Below are positions 22,136-34,223 of a stretch of DNA of 64,000 nucleotides, piece by piece; positions within the stretch are counted from its first letter, which is position 1, and every line of letters begins with the position of its first letter. The translations under genes were made by a program, and so were the position numbers. The DNA lies in the NCBI RefSeq assembly GCF_025698545.1, contig NC_068570.1:50921924-50985923 (forward strand). Direction: 5' to 3'. The DNA comes from Gossypium raimondii (lineage: Eukaryota; Streptophyta; Magnoliopsida; Malvales; Malvaceae). Below the pieces are notes generated by a model. It was not told the DNA's origin, did no database searches, and worked only from the letters and a program-made list of their open reading frames with translations.

Positions 22136-24255
22136 ACACGAAAGTTCGTAACAAATGCTGAACCTCAGTTTGCTTGGGTAATTTTTCGTCAATTCTTCAT
22201 TTGCTGTTTTTCGCCATAAGACGATTGTACCCAATCCAGCGTTCCATTCGTTTTGAGCATTCAATTCAAATTCATGATTTTAACAATATTTTATTTTCAA
22301 CAATAGATATAAATAAATACATAATACCATTCATACATTTAAAATATAAACATTAAATTTTAACCATACGAACTTACCTGAGTTAAATTGTAAAATTTGT
22401 AGTAGTTCAATGACTATTCTTCTAATTTCTCTTTTTCACGATTGTCTACAGATTCTAGATCTAAAATATAAAATTATTCATTTATTAGCATATATTTCAG
22501 TTCCAATTCAATTTACAATTAATACCCTCAATTTTCAAAATTACACAATTACCCCAACTTTTACAATTTTTCAATTTAGTCCCTTACTAATTAGTCTATC
22601 AAATGAGCTAATTTTTCTCAATTGACAATTTATCTAAGTATTCTAGGCTATCATACAGCCTTTGATAAATAGAAATTTAATATCAAACCCTAATATTTAG
22701 TCTTTCCACAATTTAGTCCTAAAATCAATATTTATCAAATTCACTTTATAAAATCATCATATAACAAAATTAAAGCTCTAAATCCATGTTAATTCATCAA
22801 AAAATTCAGTATTCATCAATGGTAACTTTCAAAATTACCCATAAAATAAAAAATTAATGAAATAGCTAGTTGGACCTAGTTGTAAAAGTCTTAAAAATAC
22901 AAAAATTTCAAGAAAAGAGCAAGAATTGAACTCACATTAAGTTAAAATATGAAAACCAGCTTTTGGGGACCCTCCTATGGCTTTTTTTAACTAAGAATCT
23001 TGAAGAAATTCCTAGAAACTCTTTTAATTGTTAGTTTATTTGTTTAATTTTGCCAAATTTTCCCATTTTTCCCTTAGTTCACACTAATTTCATGATTTTC
23101 TTCTGATTATGCCACCTCCACTATCCCCTTTGGGCTATTTTGCTCTTTAAGTCCTCTCTTATTTATTTATCAAGCCATTTAATCACATTTCTTTTAATTT
23201 GTAAGTTTTGCATCTTTTTCAATTTAGTCCTTTTTAATTAATTAACTATCAAAACGTTAAAATTTTCTAACGAAATTTTAATACTACCTTAATGACACTC
23301 CATAAATATTTATAAAAATTTATGGTTCGATTTATAGAATCGAGGTCTTGGTACCTCATTTTCTAAACCACTTAACCTAATAAATCCTTATAAAACACAA
23401 ATTACTAATTCAAAAATCTTTCCAAAATCACATTTAGCTCGTAAATACTAAATAATAAAAGTTACGAGCTTACTCGTCAGATTTGGTGGCATTGAACTAC
23501 TGTTTCTGACACTACTGAAAATCAGGCTATTATAATACATATTAATATTGCCATTTCCAAACATAATAACCTAGTTCAAATATGAACTAAAACATGTCAC
23601 AAGTAACTATTTTCAAACCATCATCAACATGCCAAGAGAACCATCTCAACAAATACTTTCAGTAATCAAATTCACATAACTTGGTAAGGCACTAAGATGT
23701 ACCAAACCAACATAACTTTCCAAAGCTTATAAATACCAAAACACCATTAACACATACACCATAATAACATTACAAATCACCTTATACATGCCATTATAAA
23801 CCTTAATCAAATTCCTCAACAACTATCGAATTGTTCACTGAATAGTGTGACAGATCTCCGACAAACTTCCAACTGATAGAGCTTCTGATAATCTGTAAAA
23901 CAAGGAAAATAACTACATAAACAATGAATGCTTAGTAAGCTCGTATAAACATAAAACATAATCTACCATTTCAATAATGAAATTTATAGAAAAAGTACGA
24001 ACCGTTATCAATGCTTTAAGCTTAGTAAAAGCCTATACAACACCATCAAACTCGCAAGTTAGCATACTTGTTCATGATACATATAAGATCAATCATGTAT
24101 AAACAAAACATTTAATTCATCATCGTTACCATAAAATCATGATTCAATTCATTTGCATATTTACCATTTCCAATACCATAAGTTTAGTACAAGCCTATTC
24201 AAGCATCATCAAACTCACATATTAATAGGTTTATCAACAACATATATAAACTCAT

Positions 24256-27200
24256 TGTAATGGCCTAAATTCAAGGTTATCGGAATAGTGGTTTCGTAGC
24301 CACAAATCTGATTTAAAGATAAATTTATTTTAATATTTTTGCATGAATATTGAAATGATAGGAAAATCGTATGAAAATATAGATAGAATAATTTTACCGA
24401 TTTAGTGGTTAGTTAGAAAAAGAAATTATTGAATAATTGGGTAAAAACAAGGTATCGAGACCTTGATCTCATAAAATCGAGTCAAAAATATTTTTATAAA
24501 TATTTATGAAATGTTAGTAATATGGTATTAAAATCTCGTTAGAAAATTTTAATGTTTGGGTAGTCAATTAAGTGAAAAGGACTAAATTGAAAAGGGTGTA
24601 AAGGTTACTAGAAGGATTAAATAGCTCAATTATTAAATGATGAGGGACATAAATTGAAAATAAGCCCAAAAAGAGATTTTTGGGCGGCATAAGCTGAGAA
24701 AAATCAGGAGAATTGGTGAAATAAGGGTAAAATGGGAAAATAACAAATTTTACTAACATAAAAATGGGACCAAATTAGAATATCTAGAATTCTCTTTATT
24801 TTTCTGCATTCTCATCAGTCAAAAATATCCTAAGGGTTTATTCAAGCTGGTTTTCATAATTTTGCACCAAGTGAGTTAATCCTTACCTTTATCTTGTAAT
24901 TTTATGTTTCTAAGACTTTTACAACTAGGTCCTATTATTAAATTCATTAGTTTTGATTTTATGAATGAAATTGAAAGTTTCTATGAATATGTACTGGAAT
25001 TTTATGATGAAATAGCATGAAATTGAAGCTTTAATTTGTTTATGAGATGATTTTATTAGGTAATTTCAATAGAAATTGATTTGTAGGACCTAATTGTAAA
25101 AAGTTTGGAATTAATGTCTAGTGCTAAAATTATGATTTCCAAAGGTTATAAATTAGTTTAAATTGATAGAATAAAGTGGTAATTGAGAAAAATAAGCTCA
25201 ATTGAGAGGTTAATTGAGCAGGGATGAAATTACCATTTATTGAAAGCTTAGGGGAAAAATGGTAATTAACAGCAGTAGTAGTCTAATTTTGAAAAATCAC
25301 CAAAAATTGTAGAGATTGAATTAGAAAATGAATAAAAATGAAATTAAATCTTATTGAGTCTAGTTTCTTATAAAAGAAACGGTGTAAGCAATGGAACTGT
25401 AAATCATGAGATATAATAGATTTCGTGAGACAAGGTCAGAATGAATTTGGGTTCCCCTGTTCTGATTTTGGAAAATCATAAAAAAATTGGAGAAAAATAA
25501 TTAAGGGCTTAAATTTATATGTTTAAAATCTTTAATGAATCTATTTTCAAAAGAAACAAACAAGAACATCATCTGAATTCTGTACAATGAGATAATTAAT
25601 TTTTAGTGAAGAGGGGTCGAAACTGTCGAACAGTGAAATAGGGGAAATTTAAAGAATAAAATGTACTTATTGGCTAAACAAAAAATTCTGAAAATTTTAT
25701 GGTAAGAAGATATGTGAGTCTAGTTTCGGGAAAAATTAGCGGATCTTAATTTGGAGTTCCGTAGCTCAAGATATAAATAATTTAGTAACTATAACTCAGT
25801 GAGACAGCTTTGAATGCACTATAAATAATAATGGAATTATAGAGAATGTTACATATGAACATGAAATGTAGTAGATTAATGATTAAATTTATTTATTTAG
25901 ATCCAAAAAATTCAAATACGAAGCTAGATCGTGGAAAAGAAAAAGTTCGGGATTAGTAGATTTTTATTTACGAACAAGTATCGAGGTAAGTTCGTGTAAC
26001 TTGAATTATATTCTTAAATGCTTGAAATATATTTTTCTTGATGTGAATATGATTTGGATGTTTATTGTATGATAATTGATGAAGTATTGATATTCTTGAT
26101 GAAAAGAGAAAATAAATCCCGTTGAATGGAAGGAAAATTCGATGGATCTTTGAAAAGGAATTAACGGTAAAAAGGATTTAGCCCGGACGGGTGATCCTAT
26201 TCTGATATAGCCCTCCCGAAGAATATGTGGAAAATGGATTTAGCCCGGACAGGTAATCCGAATTAGGGTCTGAATTTAGCCTGGACTGGTAATTCAGATC
26301 CAAGCTCATTAGAGTAATTGTCATTGCAGGGGATTTAGCCTGGACTAGTAATCCCGACAATACTCTATGAGTTTATATTACAGGAGATTTAGCCTGGACT
26401 GGTAATCCCGCTGTAAGGATGAGGTTCGCGGGAGTGTGCTCTCTGAAATGGAAATGTGCGCACATGAATATGAATTGATGTACCCGGATTTGTACACTAA
26501 AGTGTACCTCTGAAAATCCATCGAAATTCTGAGAAATTCAACGGGATAAATATGAAAATATAACAAGGGAATGGAAATCATGGAATTGATGAACTCATCA
26601 ATCATGGTATATATTATTGATACATGGAAATTATTGGACTAATTTGAATGTTGAGTTTGTGCATGATAGGGGAATAATGTATTGAATGGGTGTATGAATG
26701 TTTATTGCATTGTATTGAAAATATTAGGTAAGTATAATTTTTGTTACATGAACTTACTAAGCACAAAGTGCTTACCCTGTTTCTTTTTCCCCTGTTTTGT
26801 AGTGTTAAGAGCTCGAAGGTCGAATTCGGTCATAGACGTGTCACACTATCAACCTCAAGATCTCGGTATATAAAGAAACTTTATTTTGAAAATCAATGGC
26901 ATGTATAAGCTAGTAAAGTAAATGTTAATGTGAAATGAATGTATGGTTAGCCATTGGTATGGCTAACAAATTTTGGTTTTGGTATGTGATGAAGTTATCT
27001 TATGAATACATTAAATCTATCTTGAAAATATGTTGAAATGGATTGGCTGTGTTGGATTGGTCTCGGTTTAAAATTGTAGGGAAAATTAGATACTTATAAA
27101 GGGGTTATATTAAGTTCAAAAAAAAGACTTTGGGATTTTGCAAAAAATTTCTTATGGTTTCGATTTAATCTCGGTTTGGTCCTGATGTATGTTTTGGGCT

Positions 27201-27342
27201 TCGGAGGCCCATCCAAGGGACGTCATGACATGTTTCGATAAATGAATAGTATTTAACTCGTAATAACGAAAAATTTATTCGGTAAAAATTGGTAATGCCT
27301 CATACCCTATTTCGGCGATGAATACGGGTAGGGGGTATTACA
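24256..27342 (+). mobile_element. Family-2 LTR, copy 2, inserted in copy A
   Basis: 3,087 bp from TGTAATGGCCTAAATTCAAG to GGGTAGGGGGTATTACA with duplication CTCAT (24251-24255, 27343-27347). Similar in order to copy 1 (ATCGGAATAGTGGTTTCG at the start, ACACTATCAAC after the array) but clearly diverged. Non-coding. Confidence 0.83.
26173..26420 (+). repeat. Minisatellite within family-2 copy 2
   Basis: Five to six irregular units around GGATTTAGCCTGGACTGGTA, spaced 36-62 bp. The position in the LTR is like that of the array in copy 1, but the sequence is unrelated. Confidence 0.82.
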
Positions 27343-30300
27343 CTCATTTACATCATAAGCAGAATTTCATAAAATACATCACATAAGCTTTAGACTCTCT
27401 CATATAATCATGAACCTTTCCATTTAGTCACTTACCATTCCATTCCTTTTCTTACCCGTTGAACCCTCTAGAATTTCATTAGATACTTGGGAAAGCTTAC
27501 ACAAAGTGTGCCTTTATATATAACCATAACCTTTCCTTTACATCATTGCTCACACGAGCTATGAAATGGGCCTGCTCACACGAGTTATTGGTCAGAATGT
27601 AAGCTACACGATGCTATTCACACGAGCTGTGGAGAATCTGCAACAAATGCAAGGCCTCAGCCATCGGTAGGACATTCAAGACTAGCACATGAAACATGAA
27701 ATCCCTAATGACATGTCATTTGTATTCTAAAAATTCCTAAGGTTCAACCGAGGCTAGATATCCATTAATTCATTATAGCATTGATACGTTTATATATATC
27801 GATTCTATTTACATTAAAAATACATAATAAACATTCCATTTAGATAATATTACAGTAATTACAGTTCATACGAATTTACCTAACTAAATTGCAGCAATGA
27901 CTAAGTACAAAGGCTATTTGGTAATTTTCTTTTCTCCTCGATTTTCCACTCATTCTTGATCTAAAATAATAATTCCATTCAATTCATTAACTCTATCAGA
28001 AAAATCAATTCATTTTATGCAATTAAGTCCTTTTTGACATTTTTACAAAATTACCCTCAATATTTTACTTTTATACAATTTAGTCCTTAAGTTCAAAATA
28101 TGAAAATTAACCATTTTATTCAATTAATCACATTCCAGCATTTAAAATAATTAATTTAGATTATAACCCATAATAATGAAAATTTACAAAATTACCCTCA
28201 AAGTTTACCCTTTTGCAATTTAGTCCCTAAACTCAAATTTGCAATTTCATCATTTTAATTAAAATTCATGCAAACCAATTTTTACCTATTTTTATAACAG
28301 CCCATATTTATCATCCATTTAAAATATTTTCCTTTAATTTTACCATTTTCATAAATAAGTCATTATACCTTAAAATCATCAAAATTTACTTAATAAAATA
28401 TGTCTATTTAAAAAAAAAGCTTAAAAATCTATCATAAACTTTCAAAAACATCTCAAACTCATCCATAGCACATTATAAAACATTTAATAATTTCAAAAAC
28501 AGAGATACGGGTTAGCTGGGTCTAATTGCAACGATTTCAAAAACATAAAAATTATAAGAAATAAATGAAAAATGAACTTACATGCATCAATTTGGAGCTT
28601 GGCCGACTCTTCACTCAAAAAACATGGCTTCCTTCATTATTTTTTTCGGTTGGAGAAGAAGAGAAGAAAAGATAGCTTTTGTTTTATTTATTTTATTTAT
28701 CAAATTACCTTTTTACCCTTAAGATTTTAATTTAAAAATTTACAAAGCAAGTCCATAATTGTCCACTATAAATATGCATATTTACCATTTAAGTCCATTA
28801 ATTCACCTTTTCAAAGCTAATTGATCCAATTAACTAATAGAAATTAACTTTTGCAACTTTTGCAATTTAGTCCTTTTCAATTAATTAACTATCTAAACAT
28901 TAAATTTTCTTAATGAAACTTTAATAAAACCTTAATAGCACTCCATGAATATTTAATAAAATATTTATGATTCAGTTTATAGAAACGAGGTCTCGATACC
29001 TCATTTTCTAAAACTATTTGACTTTAGGTCATACCACTTAAACCTAATTATTCATTCAAATAACATAATTTTCCAATTCAAAATTTATTTTAATACTATA
29101 ATTGACTCGTAAATATTAAATAATAATATTTACGGGTTCGCTTGTCAAATTTGTGGCCCCGAAACTACTGTTTTCGACACCATTGAAAAACAGGCTGTTA
29201 CAAATTTTAGTTTATTTTTAGAAAATTTAAGATTATTATGAATTTTATAGTATTTTTTACTTAAAAATTCAAAATTCCTTAAAATATTAAAATTTTCATA
29301 AAAATAAAAACAAAATTCCTAAAATTTTAAAAACCATAAAATTTTTAAAAATTTTCATAAGAATTCTAAAATTTCTAAAACCTAAAATTCCAAACAAACT
29401 AGTATAAAATAAAAGGCAGAGAATAAAGAACAAAGAACATAAGAGAGAAAAGGAGAGCGTATTTTATTGATCAATCGAAATATTTACAAAACTTCTCCAA
29501 ACTCTCTATTTATAGACGTAAGAAGTATAAATGAAGTTTTAATGACTATTAGAATTTAAAGTACATCAAAACTCATCTTGATATTGATGGACATTTACTT
29601 AATAAGATATTCATAACACAAACATATTTTTTAGATTTTATGATTTTTTAATTTTTTTGAAGTTTTACTTATAATTTTTAGATGTTATTTTGATAATTTT
29701 CAAAAATAAAATAAAATAAAAATCCCCAAAATATTAAAATTCAGGAAATTATTAAAAATAAGAAAAATAATTATCTATTTGAAAATAATCATATATATAA
29801 TTAAAATTACAAGTATGTGAAACTTCAAAAAAATCATAAAATTAAAATAAATCCATTTGTTTTGAATTTAAGGTTTTATAAAATGTTAGAATTTTATGAA
29901 AAATTTAAAATTTATGTATTGTTTTGAGAGAATTTTATGAAATTTTTAAAATTTATGTATTGTTTTGAGAAAATTTAGGGTTTTTTTGTATTTTATGATT
30001 TTTTGATATTTTAAAAGGAATTTTAAGTTTTCTTAAGTAAAAATACCATAAAATTCTAAAAAATTCATAATATTCTAAAATTTAAAAGCATAAAATTCCC
30101 AATAAATATATATTATTAATTTTATGAACTTTTTTATGTTTTGCATGCTTATAATTTAAATTTTTTAATAATAGATTATTTTTTAGTTTTTATAATTTAT
30201 GAGTTTTAAGGACTTTTGGGTGTTGAATTTTTAATGATTTTTTTCGTTTTTATAATTTTAGCAATTTTATGTTTTTTCCCCTTAACACGTGGTAGTGTTT

Positions 30301-30468
30301 CATTGGTTGGTTTAATTTTTTAACAAAAATTTGGGTGGGTAACAGGGATTAAGAGCAGGGGCCAAACTGATAACAAAAATAAAGTATAAGGGTCAAATTG
30401 ATAAAAATAGTACAGGTACTAAAATGATAATTTAGCTATAGTACAAGGGCCAAAAGTAGTATTAAGCC

Positions 30469-31027
30469 GAAAAACAAAGTTTATTTCTAGCCCAACTGGC
30501 AGATGATATTTTCTTTGCATCTTGTTTGATTTTTAAAGTGGCCAACGAGAAAGTTAACCCCATAAATCTATCCCATAAATCTATCCCAGTATAAGGTTGA
30601 TCAAGCCCAGCAAAAAGGGAAAATATTAGTGGACAAAATTAAAGCCCAGGAATAACAAACAACCCATGATTGCAATGCCCATGAACGATATCATGAGTTG
30701 CCGACATTGGAGCCGGTGGCAACCGGAAAGTTAAAAACATTTCACCGTTTTTGTTTGCACTAATCTTAGCAGTCACTTTTATATTTTCTTTACACCTAAG
30801 TTCGTCGGCAGTCGTTCTTCAAGACACACTCCGTTGGAGCTGCTTAGAAGCTAGTAGTATTGTTGTAAGCTTAGTTCATCTCTTTCTTTGCCGTGTTTCA
30901 TTTTTAGACTGCAACTTTCTCTTCTTTCCCCCTCTCTTGTAAGTTAAGCAGATTTTATGTTGCTATAGTGATTTGGGTTTTTCTTTTTCTGTTTTATTCT
31001 TTTTTACAGAAAGAAGTGTTGCATTTG
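30469..31027 (+). promoter_or_regulatory. PPR gene promoter and leader with a 5' UTR intron
   Basis: Intergenic DNA right of the MULE-like element. A donor (CTCTCTT|GTAAGT at 30939) and an acceptor (TTTTTTACAG ending 31009) define a 71-bp intron placed 18 bp before the chosen ATG. Confidence 0.55.
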
Positions 31028-33019
31028 ATGAATTGGGTATCGATATTTCTATGGTTTTTTTGCTCTTTTTTGTCCAAAAGAAGTTGCTTTTTCAACCGAG
31101 GATTGCATTTAGGTAAGCAATTCTCTTGCCCAAATAGTGAAGACATTGTATTCAGAGCGATTTGTGTTAATTTAAAGCATAGAAGATGGAAATTCTTGGA
31201 TCAAGTGTTCCCAAGTCTTACAAATGCATTGGTGAGTCGTGTTGTTGGCGAGTTTCAGAACTCACCTGAGTTAGCCTTGGAATTTTACGATTGGTTTGGG
31301 GAGAAAAAAGGGTTCCCACTCTCATTGACATCGCGTTGTGCTCTAATTCATGTGTTGGTCAAGTCGAGGCGATTCGATGATGCGTTGTCTATAATGGAGA
31401 AATTAATACATGTAGATGGAATGACCCCAATGGAAGTTTTGGATGGTTTGTTGGATAGTTATGAAATTTGTAAGTCATGTCCAGCCGTCTTTGATGCATT
31501 GGTTAGAGCTTGCACTCGATGTGGTGCAACCGAAGGTGCTTACTTAGTTATTAAGAAGTTGAGAATGGAGGGCCGTCTTGTTACTATTCATGCTTGGAAT
31601 AATTTTTTGAGTCAACTATTGAAGTTAAATGAAATTGTTAGATTTTGGAACATGTATAAGGAAATAATTTCTTACGGGTATATTGAGAATTTGAATACTT
31701 TTAACTTGGTTGTATATGCTCTTTGTAAGGAATGTAAATTGCTAGAAGCTATTTCGACATTTTATCGGATGTTGAAGAGTGGGATCCTGCCTAATATTGT
31801 TACTTTCAACATGATAATAGATGGAGCTTGTAGGGTGGGTGGCATAGAGCTTGCTTTGAAGCTAGTTGAAAAGATGGGAGTAATGTCAGAGAACTTTGTT
31901 TCGCCCAACACCGTAACTTATAATTCTATCATTAACGGGTTTTGCAAATTAGGGAAAGTTGCGTTTGCAGAAGAAGTCCTTAATGATATGATTAAGGCAG
32001 GTGTCAAGCCTGATGTAAGGTCTTATGCAGCAATGATAGATGGTTATGCACGAGGAGGGTGTTTGGAGGAGGCATTAAGATTGTGTGATGAAATGGCGGA
32101 AAGGGGCTTGATGCCTAATACAGTTGTTTATAATTCAATCCTCCATTGGCTTTACTCAGAAGGTGATATCGGGGGATCTTCTTTAGTATTATCGGACATG
32201 ATTGACAAGCATGTATTCCCTGATCAATTCACTTACTCTACTGTTATACAGGGGCTTTGCAGAAATGGATATGTGATGCAAGCTTTTAAATTTCATTGCC
32301 AGATTATGGAAAAGAATGTCATTGAAGACACATTCTCACACAATATTCTCATCAATTACCTTTGTAAAAGCAATGATTTATCAGGAGCCATGCAACTTGT
32401 GGGTAGCATGTTCATCCGTGGTTTAATTCCAGACTTGGTCACCTATGGTGCTTTAATTGATGGGTATTGCAAGGAAGGGAAACTAGGAAGTGCTGTTTGG
32501 GTCTACGAAAAGATGAAGGTGGAGAAAAAGCCCAACATAGTGATATATAACTCTATTCTTAATGGATTGTGCAAGGAGATGTCAATGGATGCTGCAAGAC
32601 GGATGATAGATTCGTTAAAGAGTCTGGGTTTACCTGATGCTATAACATATAATACTCTCATTAACGGTTATTTCAGCTGTGGTAATATGGATGAGGCATT
32701 TTCTCTGTTAATGGAGATGCGAAAGGTAGGGAGGTTTGTAAACACAGTAACTTACAATACATTGATAAACTTTCTTTGCAAGTGTGGGTGCATTCAACAA
32801 GCAAAAGAACTAACGAAGAGAATGGTTCTAGAGGGCCTGATTCCTGATTTTATAACATACACGATGCTCATTACATGTTCTGCTAAGAATTGTAGCGCAG
32901 ATGAAGTTATTGAATTGCATGACTCCATGGTGCTTAACGGAGTGGTTCCTTACCGACAGACGTATCAAGCTATTGTCAGACCCCTCCTTGGGGAAGAAAA
33001 TGAGGAGACAAGAGTTTAG
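31028..33019 (+). CDS. P-class pentatricopeptide repeat protein
   Basis: Intronless coding region, 663 aa. PPR proteins bind organellar RNA, one base per repeat, to guide processing, splicing or stability. The N-terminus (MNWVSIFLWFFCSFLSKRSC) is hydrophobic then basic, in keeping with an organelle presequence, mitochondria more likely. About 13 canonical 35-residue repeats follow from residue ~190 (e.g. NTVTYNSIINGFCKLGKVAF, DLVTYGALIDGYCKEGKLGS, DAITYNTLINGYFSCGNMDE). There is no E, DYW or SMR domain, so it is P-class. It resembles At1g11710-type proteins, from memory. The ATG at 31028 is taken because a 5' UTR intron acceptor (31009) precedes it; the open frame to 30968 upstream is intronic. 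Confidence 0.9.
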   Translation: MNWVSIFLWFFCSFLSKRSCFFNRGLHLGKQFSCPNSEDIVFRAICVNLKHRRWKFLDQVFPSLTNALVSRVVGEFQNSPELALEFYDWFGEKKGFPLSLTSRCALIHVLVKSRRFDDALSIMEKLIHVDGMTPMEVLDGLLDSYEICKSCPAVFDALVRACTRCGATEGAYLVIKKLRMEGRLVTIHAWNNFLSQLLKLNEIVRFWNMYKEIISYGYIENLNTFNLVVYALCKECKLLEAISTFYRMLKSGILPNIVTFNMIIDGACRVGGIELALKLVEKMGVMSENFVSPNTVTYNSIINGFCKLGKVAFAEEVLNDMIKAGVKPDVRSYAAMIDGYARGGCLEEALRLCDEMAERGLMPNTVVYNSILHWLYSEGDIGGSSLVLSDMIDKHVFPDQFTYSTVIQGLCRNGYVMQAFKFHCQIMEKNVIEDTFSHNILINYLCKSNDLSGAMQLVGSMFIRGLIPDLVTYGALIDGYCKEGKLGSAVWVYEKMKVEKKPNIVIYNSILNGLCKEMSMDAARRMIDSLKSLGLPDAITYNTLINGYFSCGNMDEAFSLLMEMRKVGRFVNTVTYNTLINFLCKCGCIQQAKELTKRMVLEGLIPDFITYTMLITCSAKNCSADEVIELHDSMVLNGVVPYRQTYQAIVRPLLGEENEETRV

Positions 33020-34099
33020 TTTTTATATTTTCTTACTCATGTTAGTTCAGTTGCCTTTGATTTTTCCCCCCCTTCATTCTTATTCATTGTCATCAGATAA
33101 TGAACAACCGAGAACTTTTTCTTTATGTCAAATAAATATAGAGATTTCGCCTATGGTGTGGATTGTAGCCAATTATGCAGCTGTCGAACACGACAGGTTG
33201 CTAATTTATGCCATTGTATGTATTATTATGTGAAATTTTCTACTCGAAAATCAGTTTTAGGAAAAGATGATGTTATGATGATTGTTTCTGTTTTGTTTAT
33301 AAGTTGGATATGCATTCAGGGGCCTGGAAGTTCTTGAATTGGCCTGTTCTTTCCTTTCTCATTACCTAGAGCTCTAGATCTCATAGGTTCAAAGGAGTAG
33401 ACATTGACAGTTAAAAGCTCTTGCAACACTGATCTAGGAAGATGATGGAGCATTTCGGTTCTGATGCAAGATGTTTCGACCTGTTAAATTGGAATTGATC
33501 TTCTGCATAATTTTGACTAATGATGTATCGGTCCATGAATGTGTGGCCTTGAAATTTCATCATCTTTTTTGTTCCTTTTTTTTTCCTCATTTCTTATTGT
33601 TACAGGGTATAGAACACCAGCAATATGTCGAAGGCAACGCATTTGTTTTCTGAAATGTAATCTTTTGATTTTTTTGTATGGAAGTATGATAGACATTCAA
33701 ATCATAAAGCTCTTTTGACCTGTTCTCCAACCATTTTTACAGAAAATCAGTTTTTTTGCAACATAAAGTCTATGGCTTTTCTTATCAGGTACAAACCTTT
33801 TCCACACATATTTCCTGGAAATTAACACAAGTAAATATTGTAAGTACGGTTGAAAAGTATCAAAATTCATGGAGTGGCATATACCTTTCAGAATAGGGAA
33901 CCTATCAAGTTAAGATCCAAGAAGCAACCATTCAGAGGTTGCCACTTCAAAAAGGCCCCATCAAGATGTAATGGTGAAATATCAATGGACCAAAATTTCA
34001 AAATTCTTATCCCAAAACCTCATCCATTCCCTCCCTCTCACTTCCACACATTCCCTCTGATTTCCTCCATACCAGAAACTACTCTCCAACACACAAAAG
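33020..34099. other. PPR 3' flank and ATPC1 upstream region
   Basis: PPR 3' UTR followed by intergenic DNA. Several acceptor-like tracts (e.g. TTATTGTTACAG near 33.6 kb) could mark 3' UTR splicing. From about 33.9 kb it is the promoter region of ATPC1. No further gene. Confidence 0.4.
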
Positions 34100-34105
34100 G
34101 ATAAG
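34100..34105 (+). promoter_or_regulatory. I-box (GATAAG) upstream of ATPC1
   Basis: GATAAG, a motif common in light-regulated photosynthesis promoters, lies 119 bp before the ATPC1 start, followed by TTGATAAAAATC and a CT-rich leader. Functional role inferred from motif and gene type. Confidence 0.45.
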
Positions 34106-34223
34106 ACTTGATAAAAATCAAAATACAAAAGCAAGCCATTGTAGGAAAAAGCTCTTTCTCTTGCTCTCTTTAGAGTAAATTTCTCTTGCAATCCTTTGTA
34201 GAGCTCCGGGATCCATTGTCACC

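Larger units (their letters stand above)
17969..23534 (+). mobile_element. Family-1 LTR, copy B, inserted in copy A
   Basis: Starts TGTAACACCCCTAACCC and ends CAGGCTATTATA (consensus TTACA), with target duplication ATACA (17964-17968, 23535-23539). It shares with copy A the early block CCGTCACCRGAACAGGGTTA, the phrase ATACTGTCCC, and the CACACGCCCGTGT zone. About 2.85 kb without the internal family-2 insertion. Non-coding. Confidence 0.8.
17164..29202 (+). mobile_element. Family-1 LTR, copy A (solo LTR-like)
   Basis: Starts GGTAACACCCTTAACC (consensus TGTAACACCC, first base changed) and ends AAACAGGCTGTTACA, flanked by the 5-bp duplication AATTT (17159-17163, 29203-29207). About 3.4 kb remain when the two internal insertions are removed. 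Contains CACACGGCCGTGT-type motifs at 17.40-17.52 kb and a small CACACGAGCT array at 27.55-27.63 kb. There is no gag or pol, so it is a solo LTR or a non-autonomous unit. Confidence 0.78.
16826..30468. mobile_element. MULE-like long-TIR element, host of the nested LTRs
   Basis: The left end GGCTTAATACTACTTTTTGA is matched by the reverse complement of the right end (GGCTTAATACTACTTTTGGC). Similarity continues imperfectly for about 150-190 bp (TATACTTT..., TTAAACCAGCCAATAACA versus TTAAACCAACCAATGAAACA, then CCACGT). The flanks AGAAAACAA and GAAAAACAA resemble a 9-bp target duplication. Removing the inserted LTR complex leaves about 1.6 kb of AT-rich non-coding DNA, so it is a non-autonomous Mutator-type element. 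Confidence 0.68.

Noticed and set aside
30751-30942. 63-aa plus-strand frame before the PPR gene
   Set aside because: It crosses the probable 5' UTR donor at 30939 and does not join in frame to the PPR start; treated as leader.
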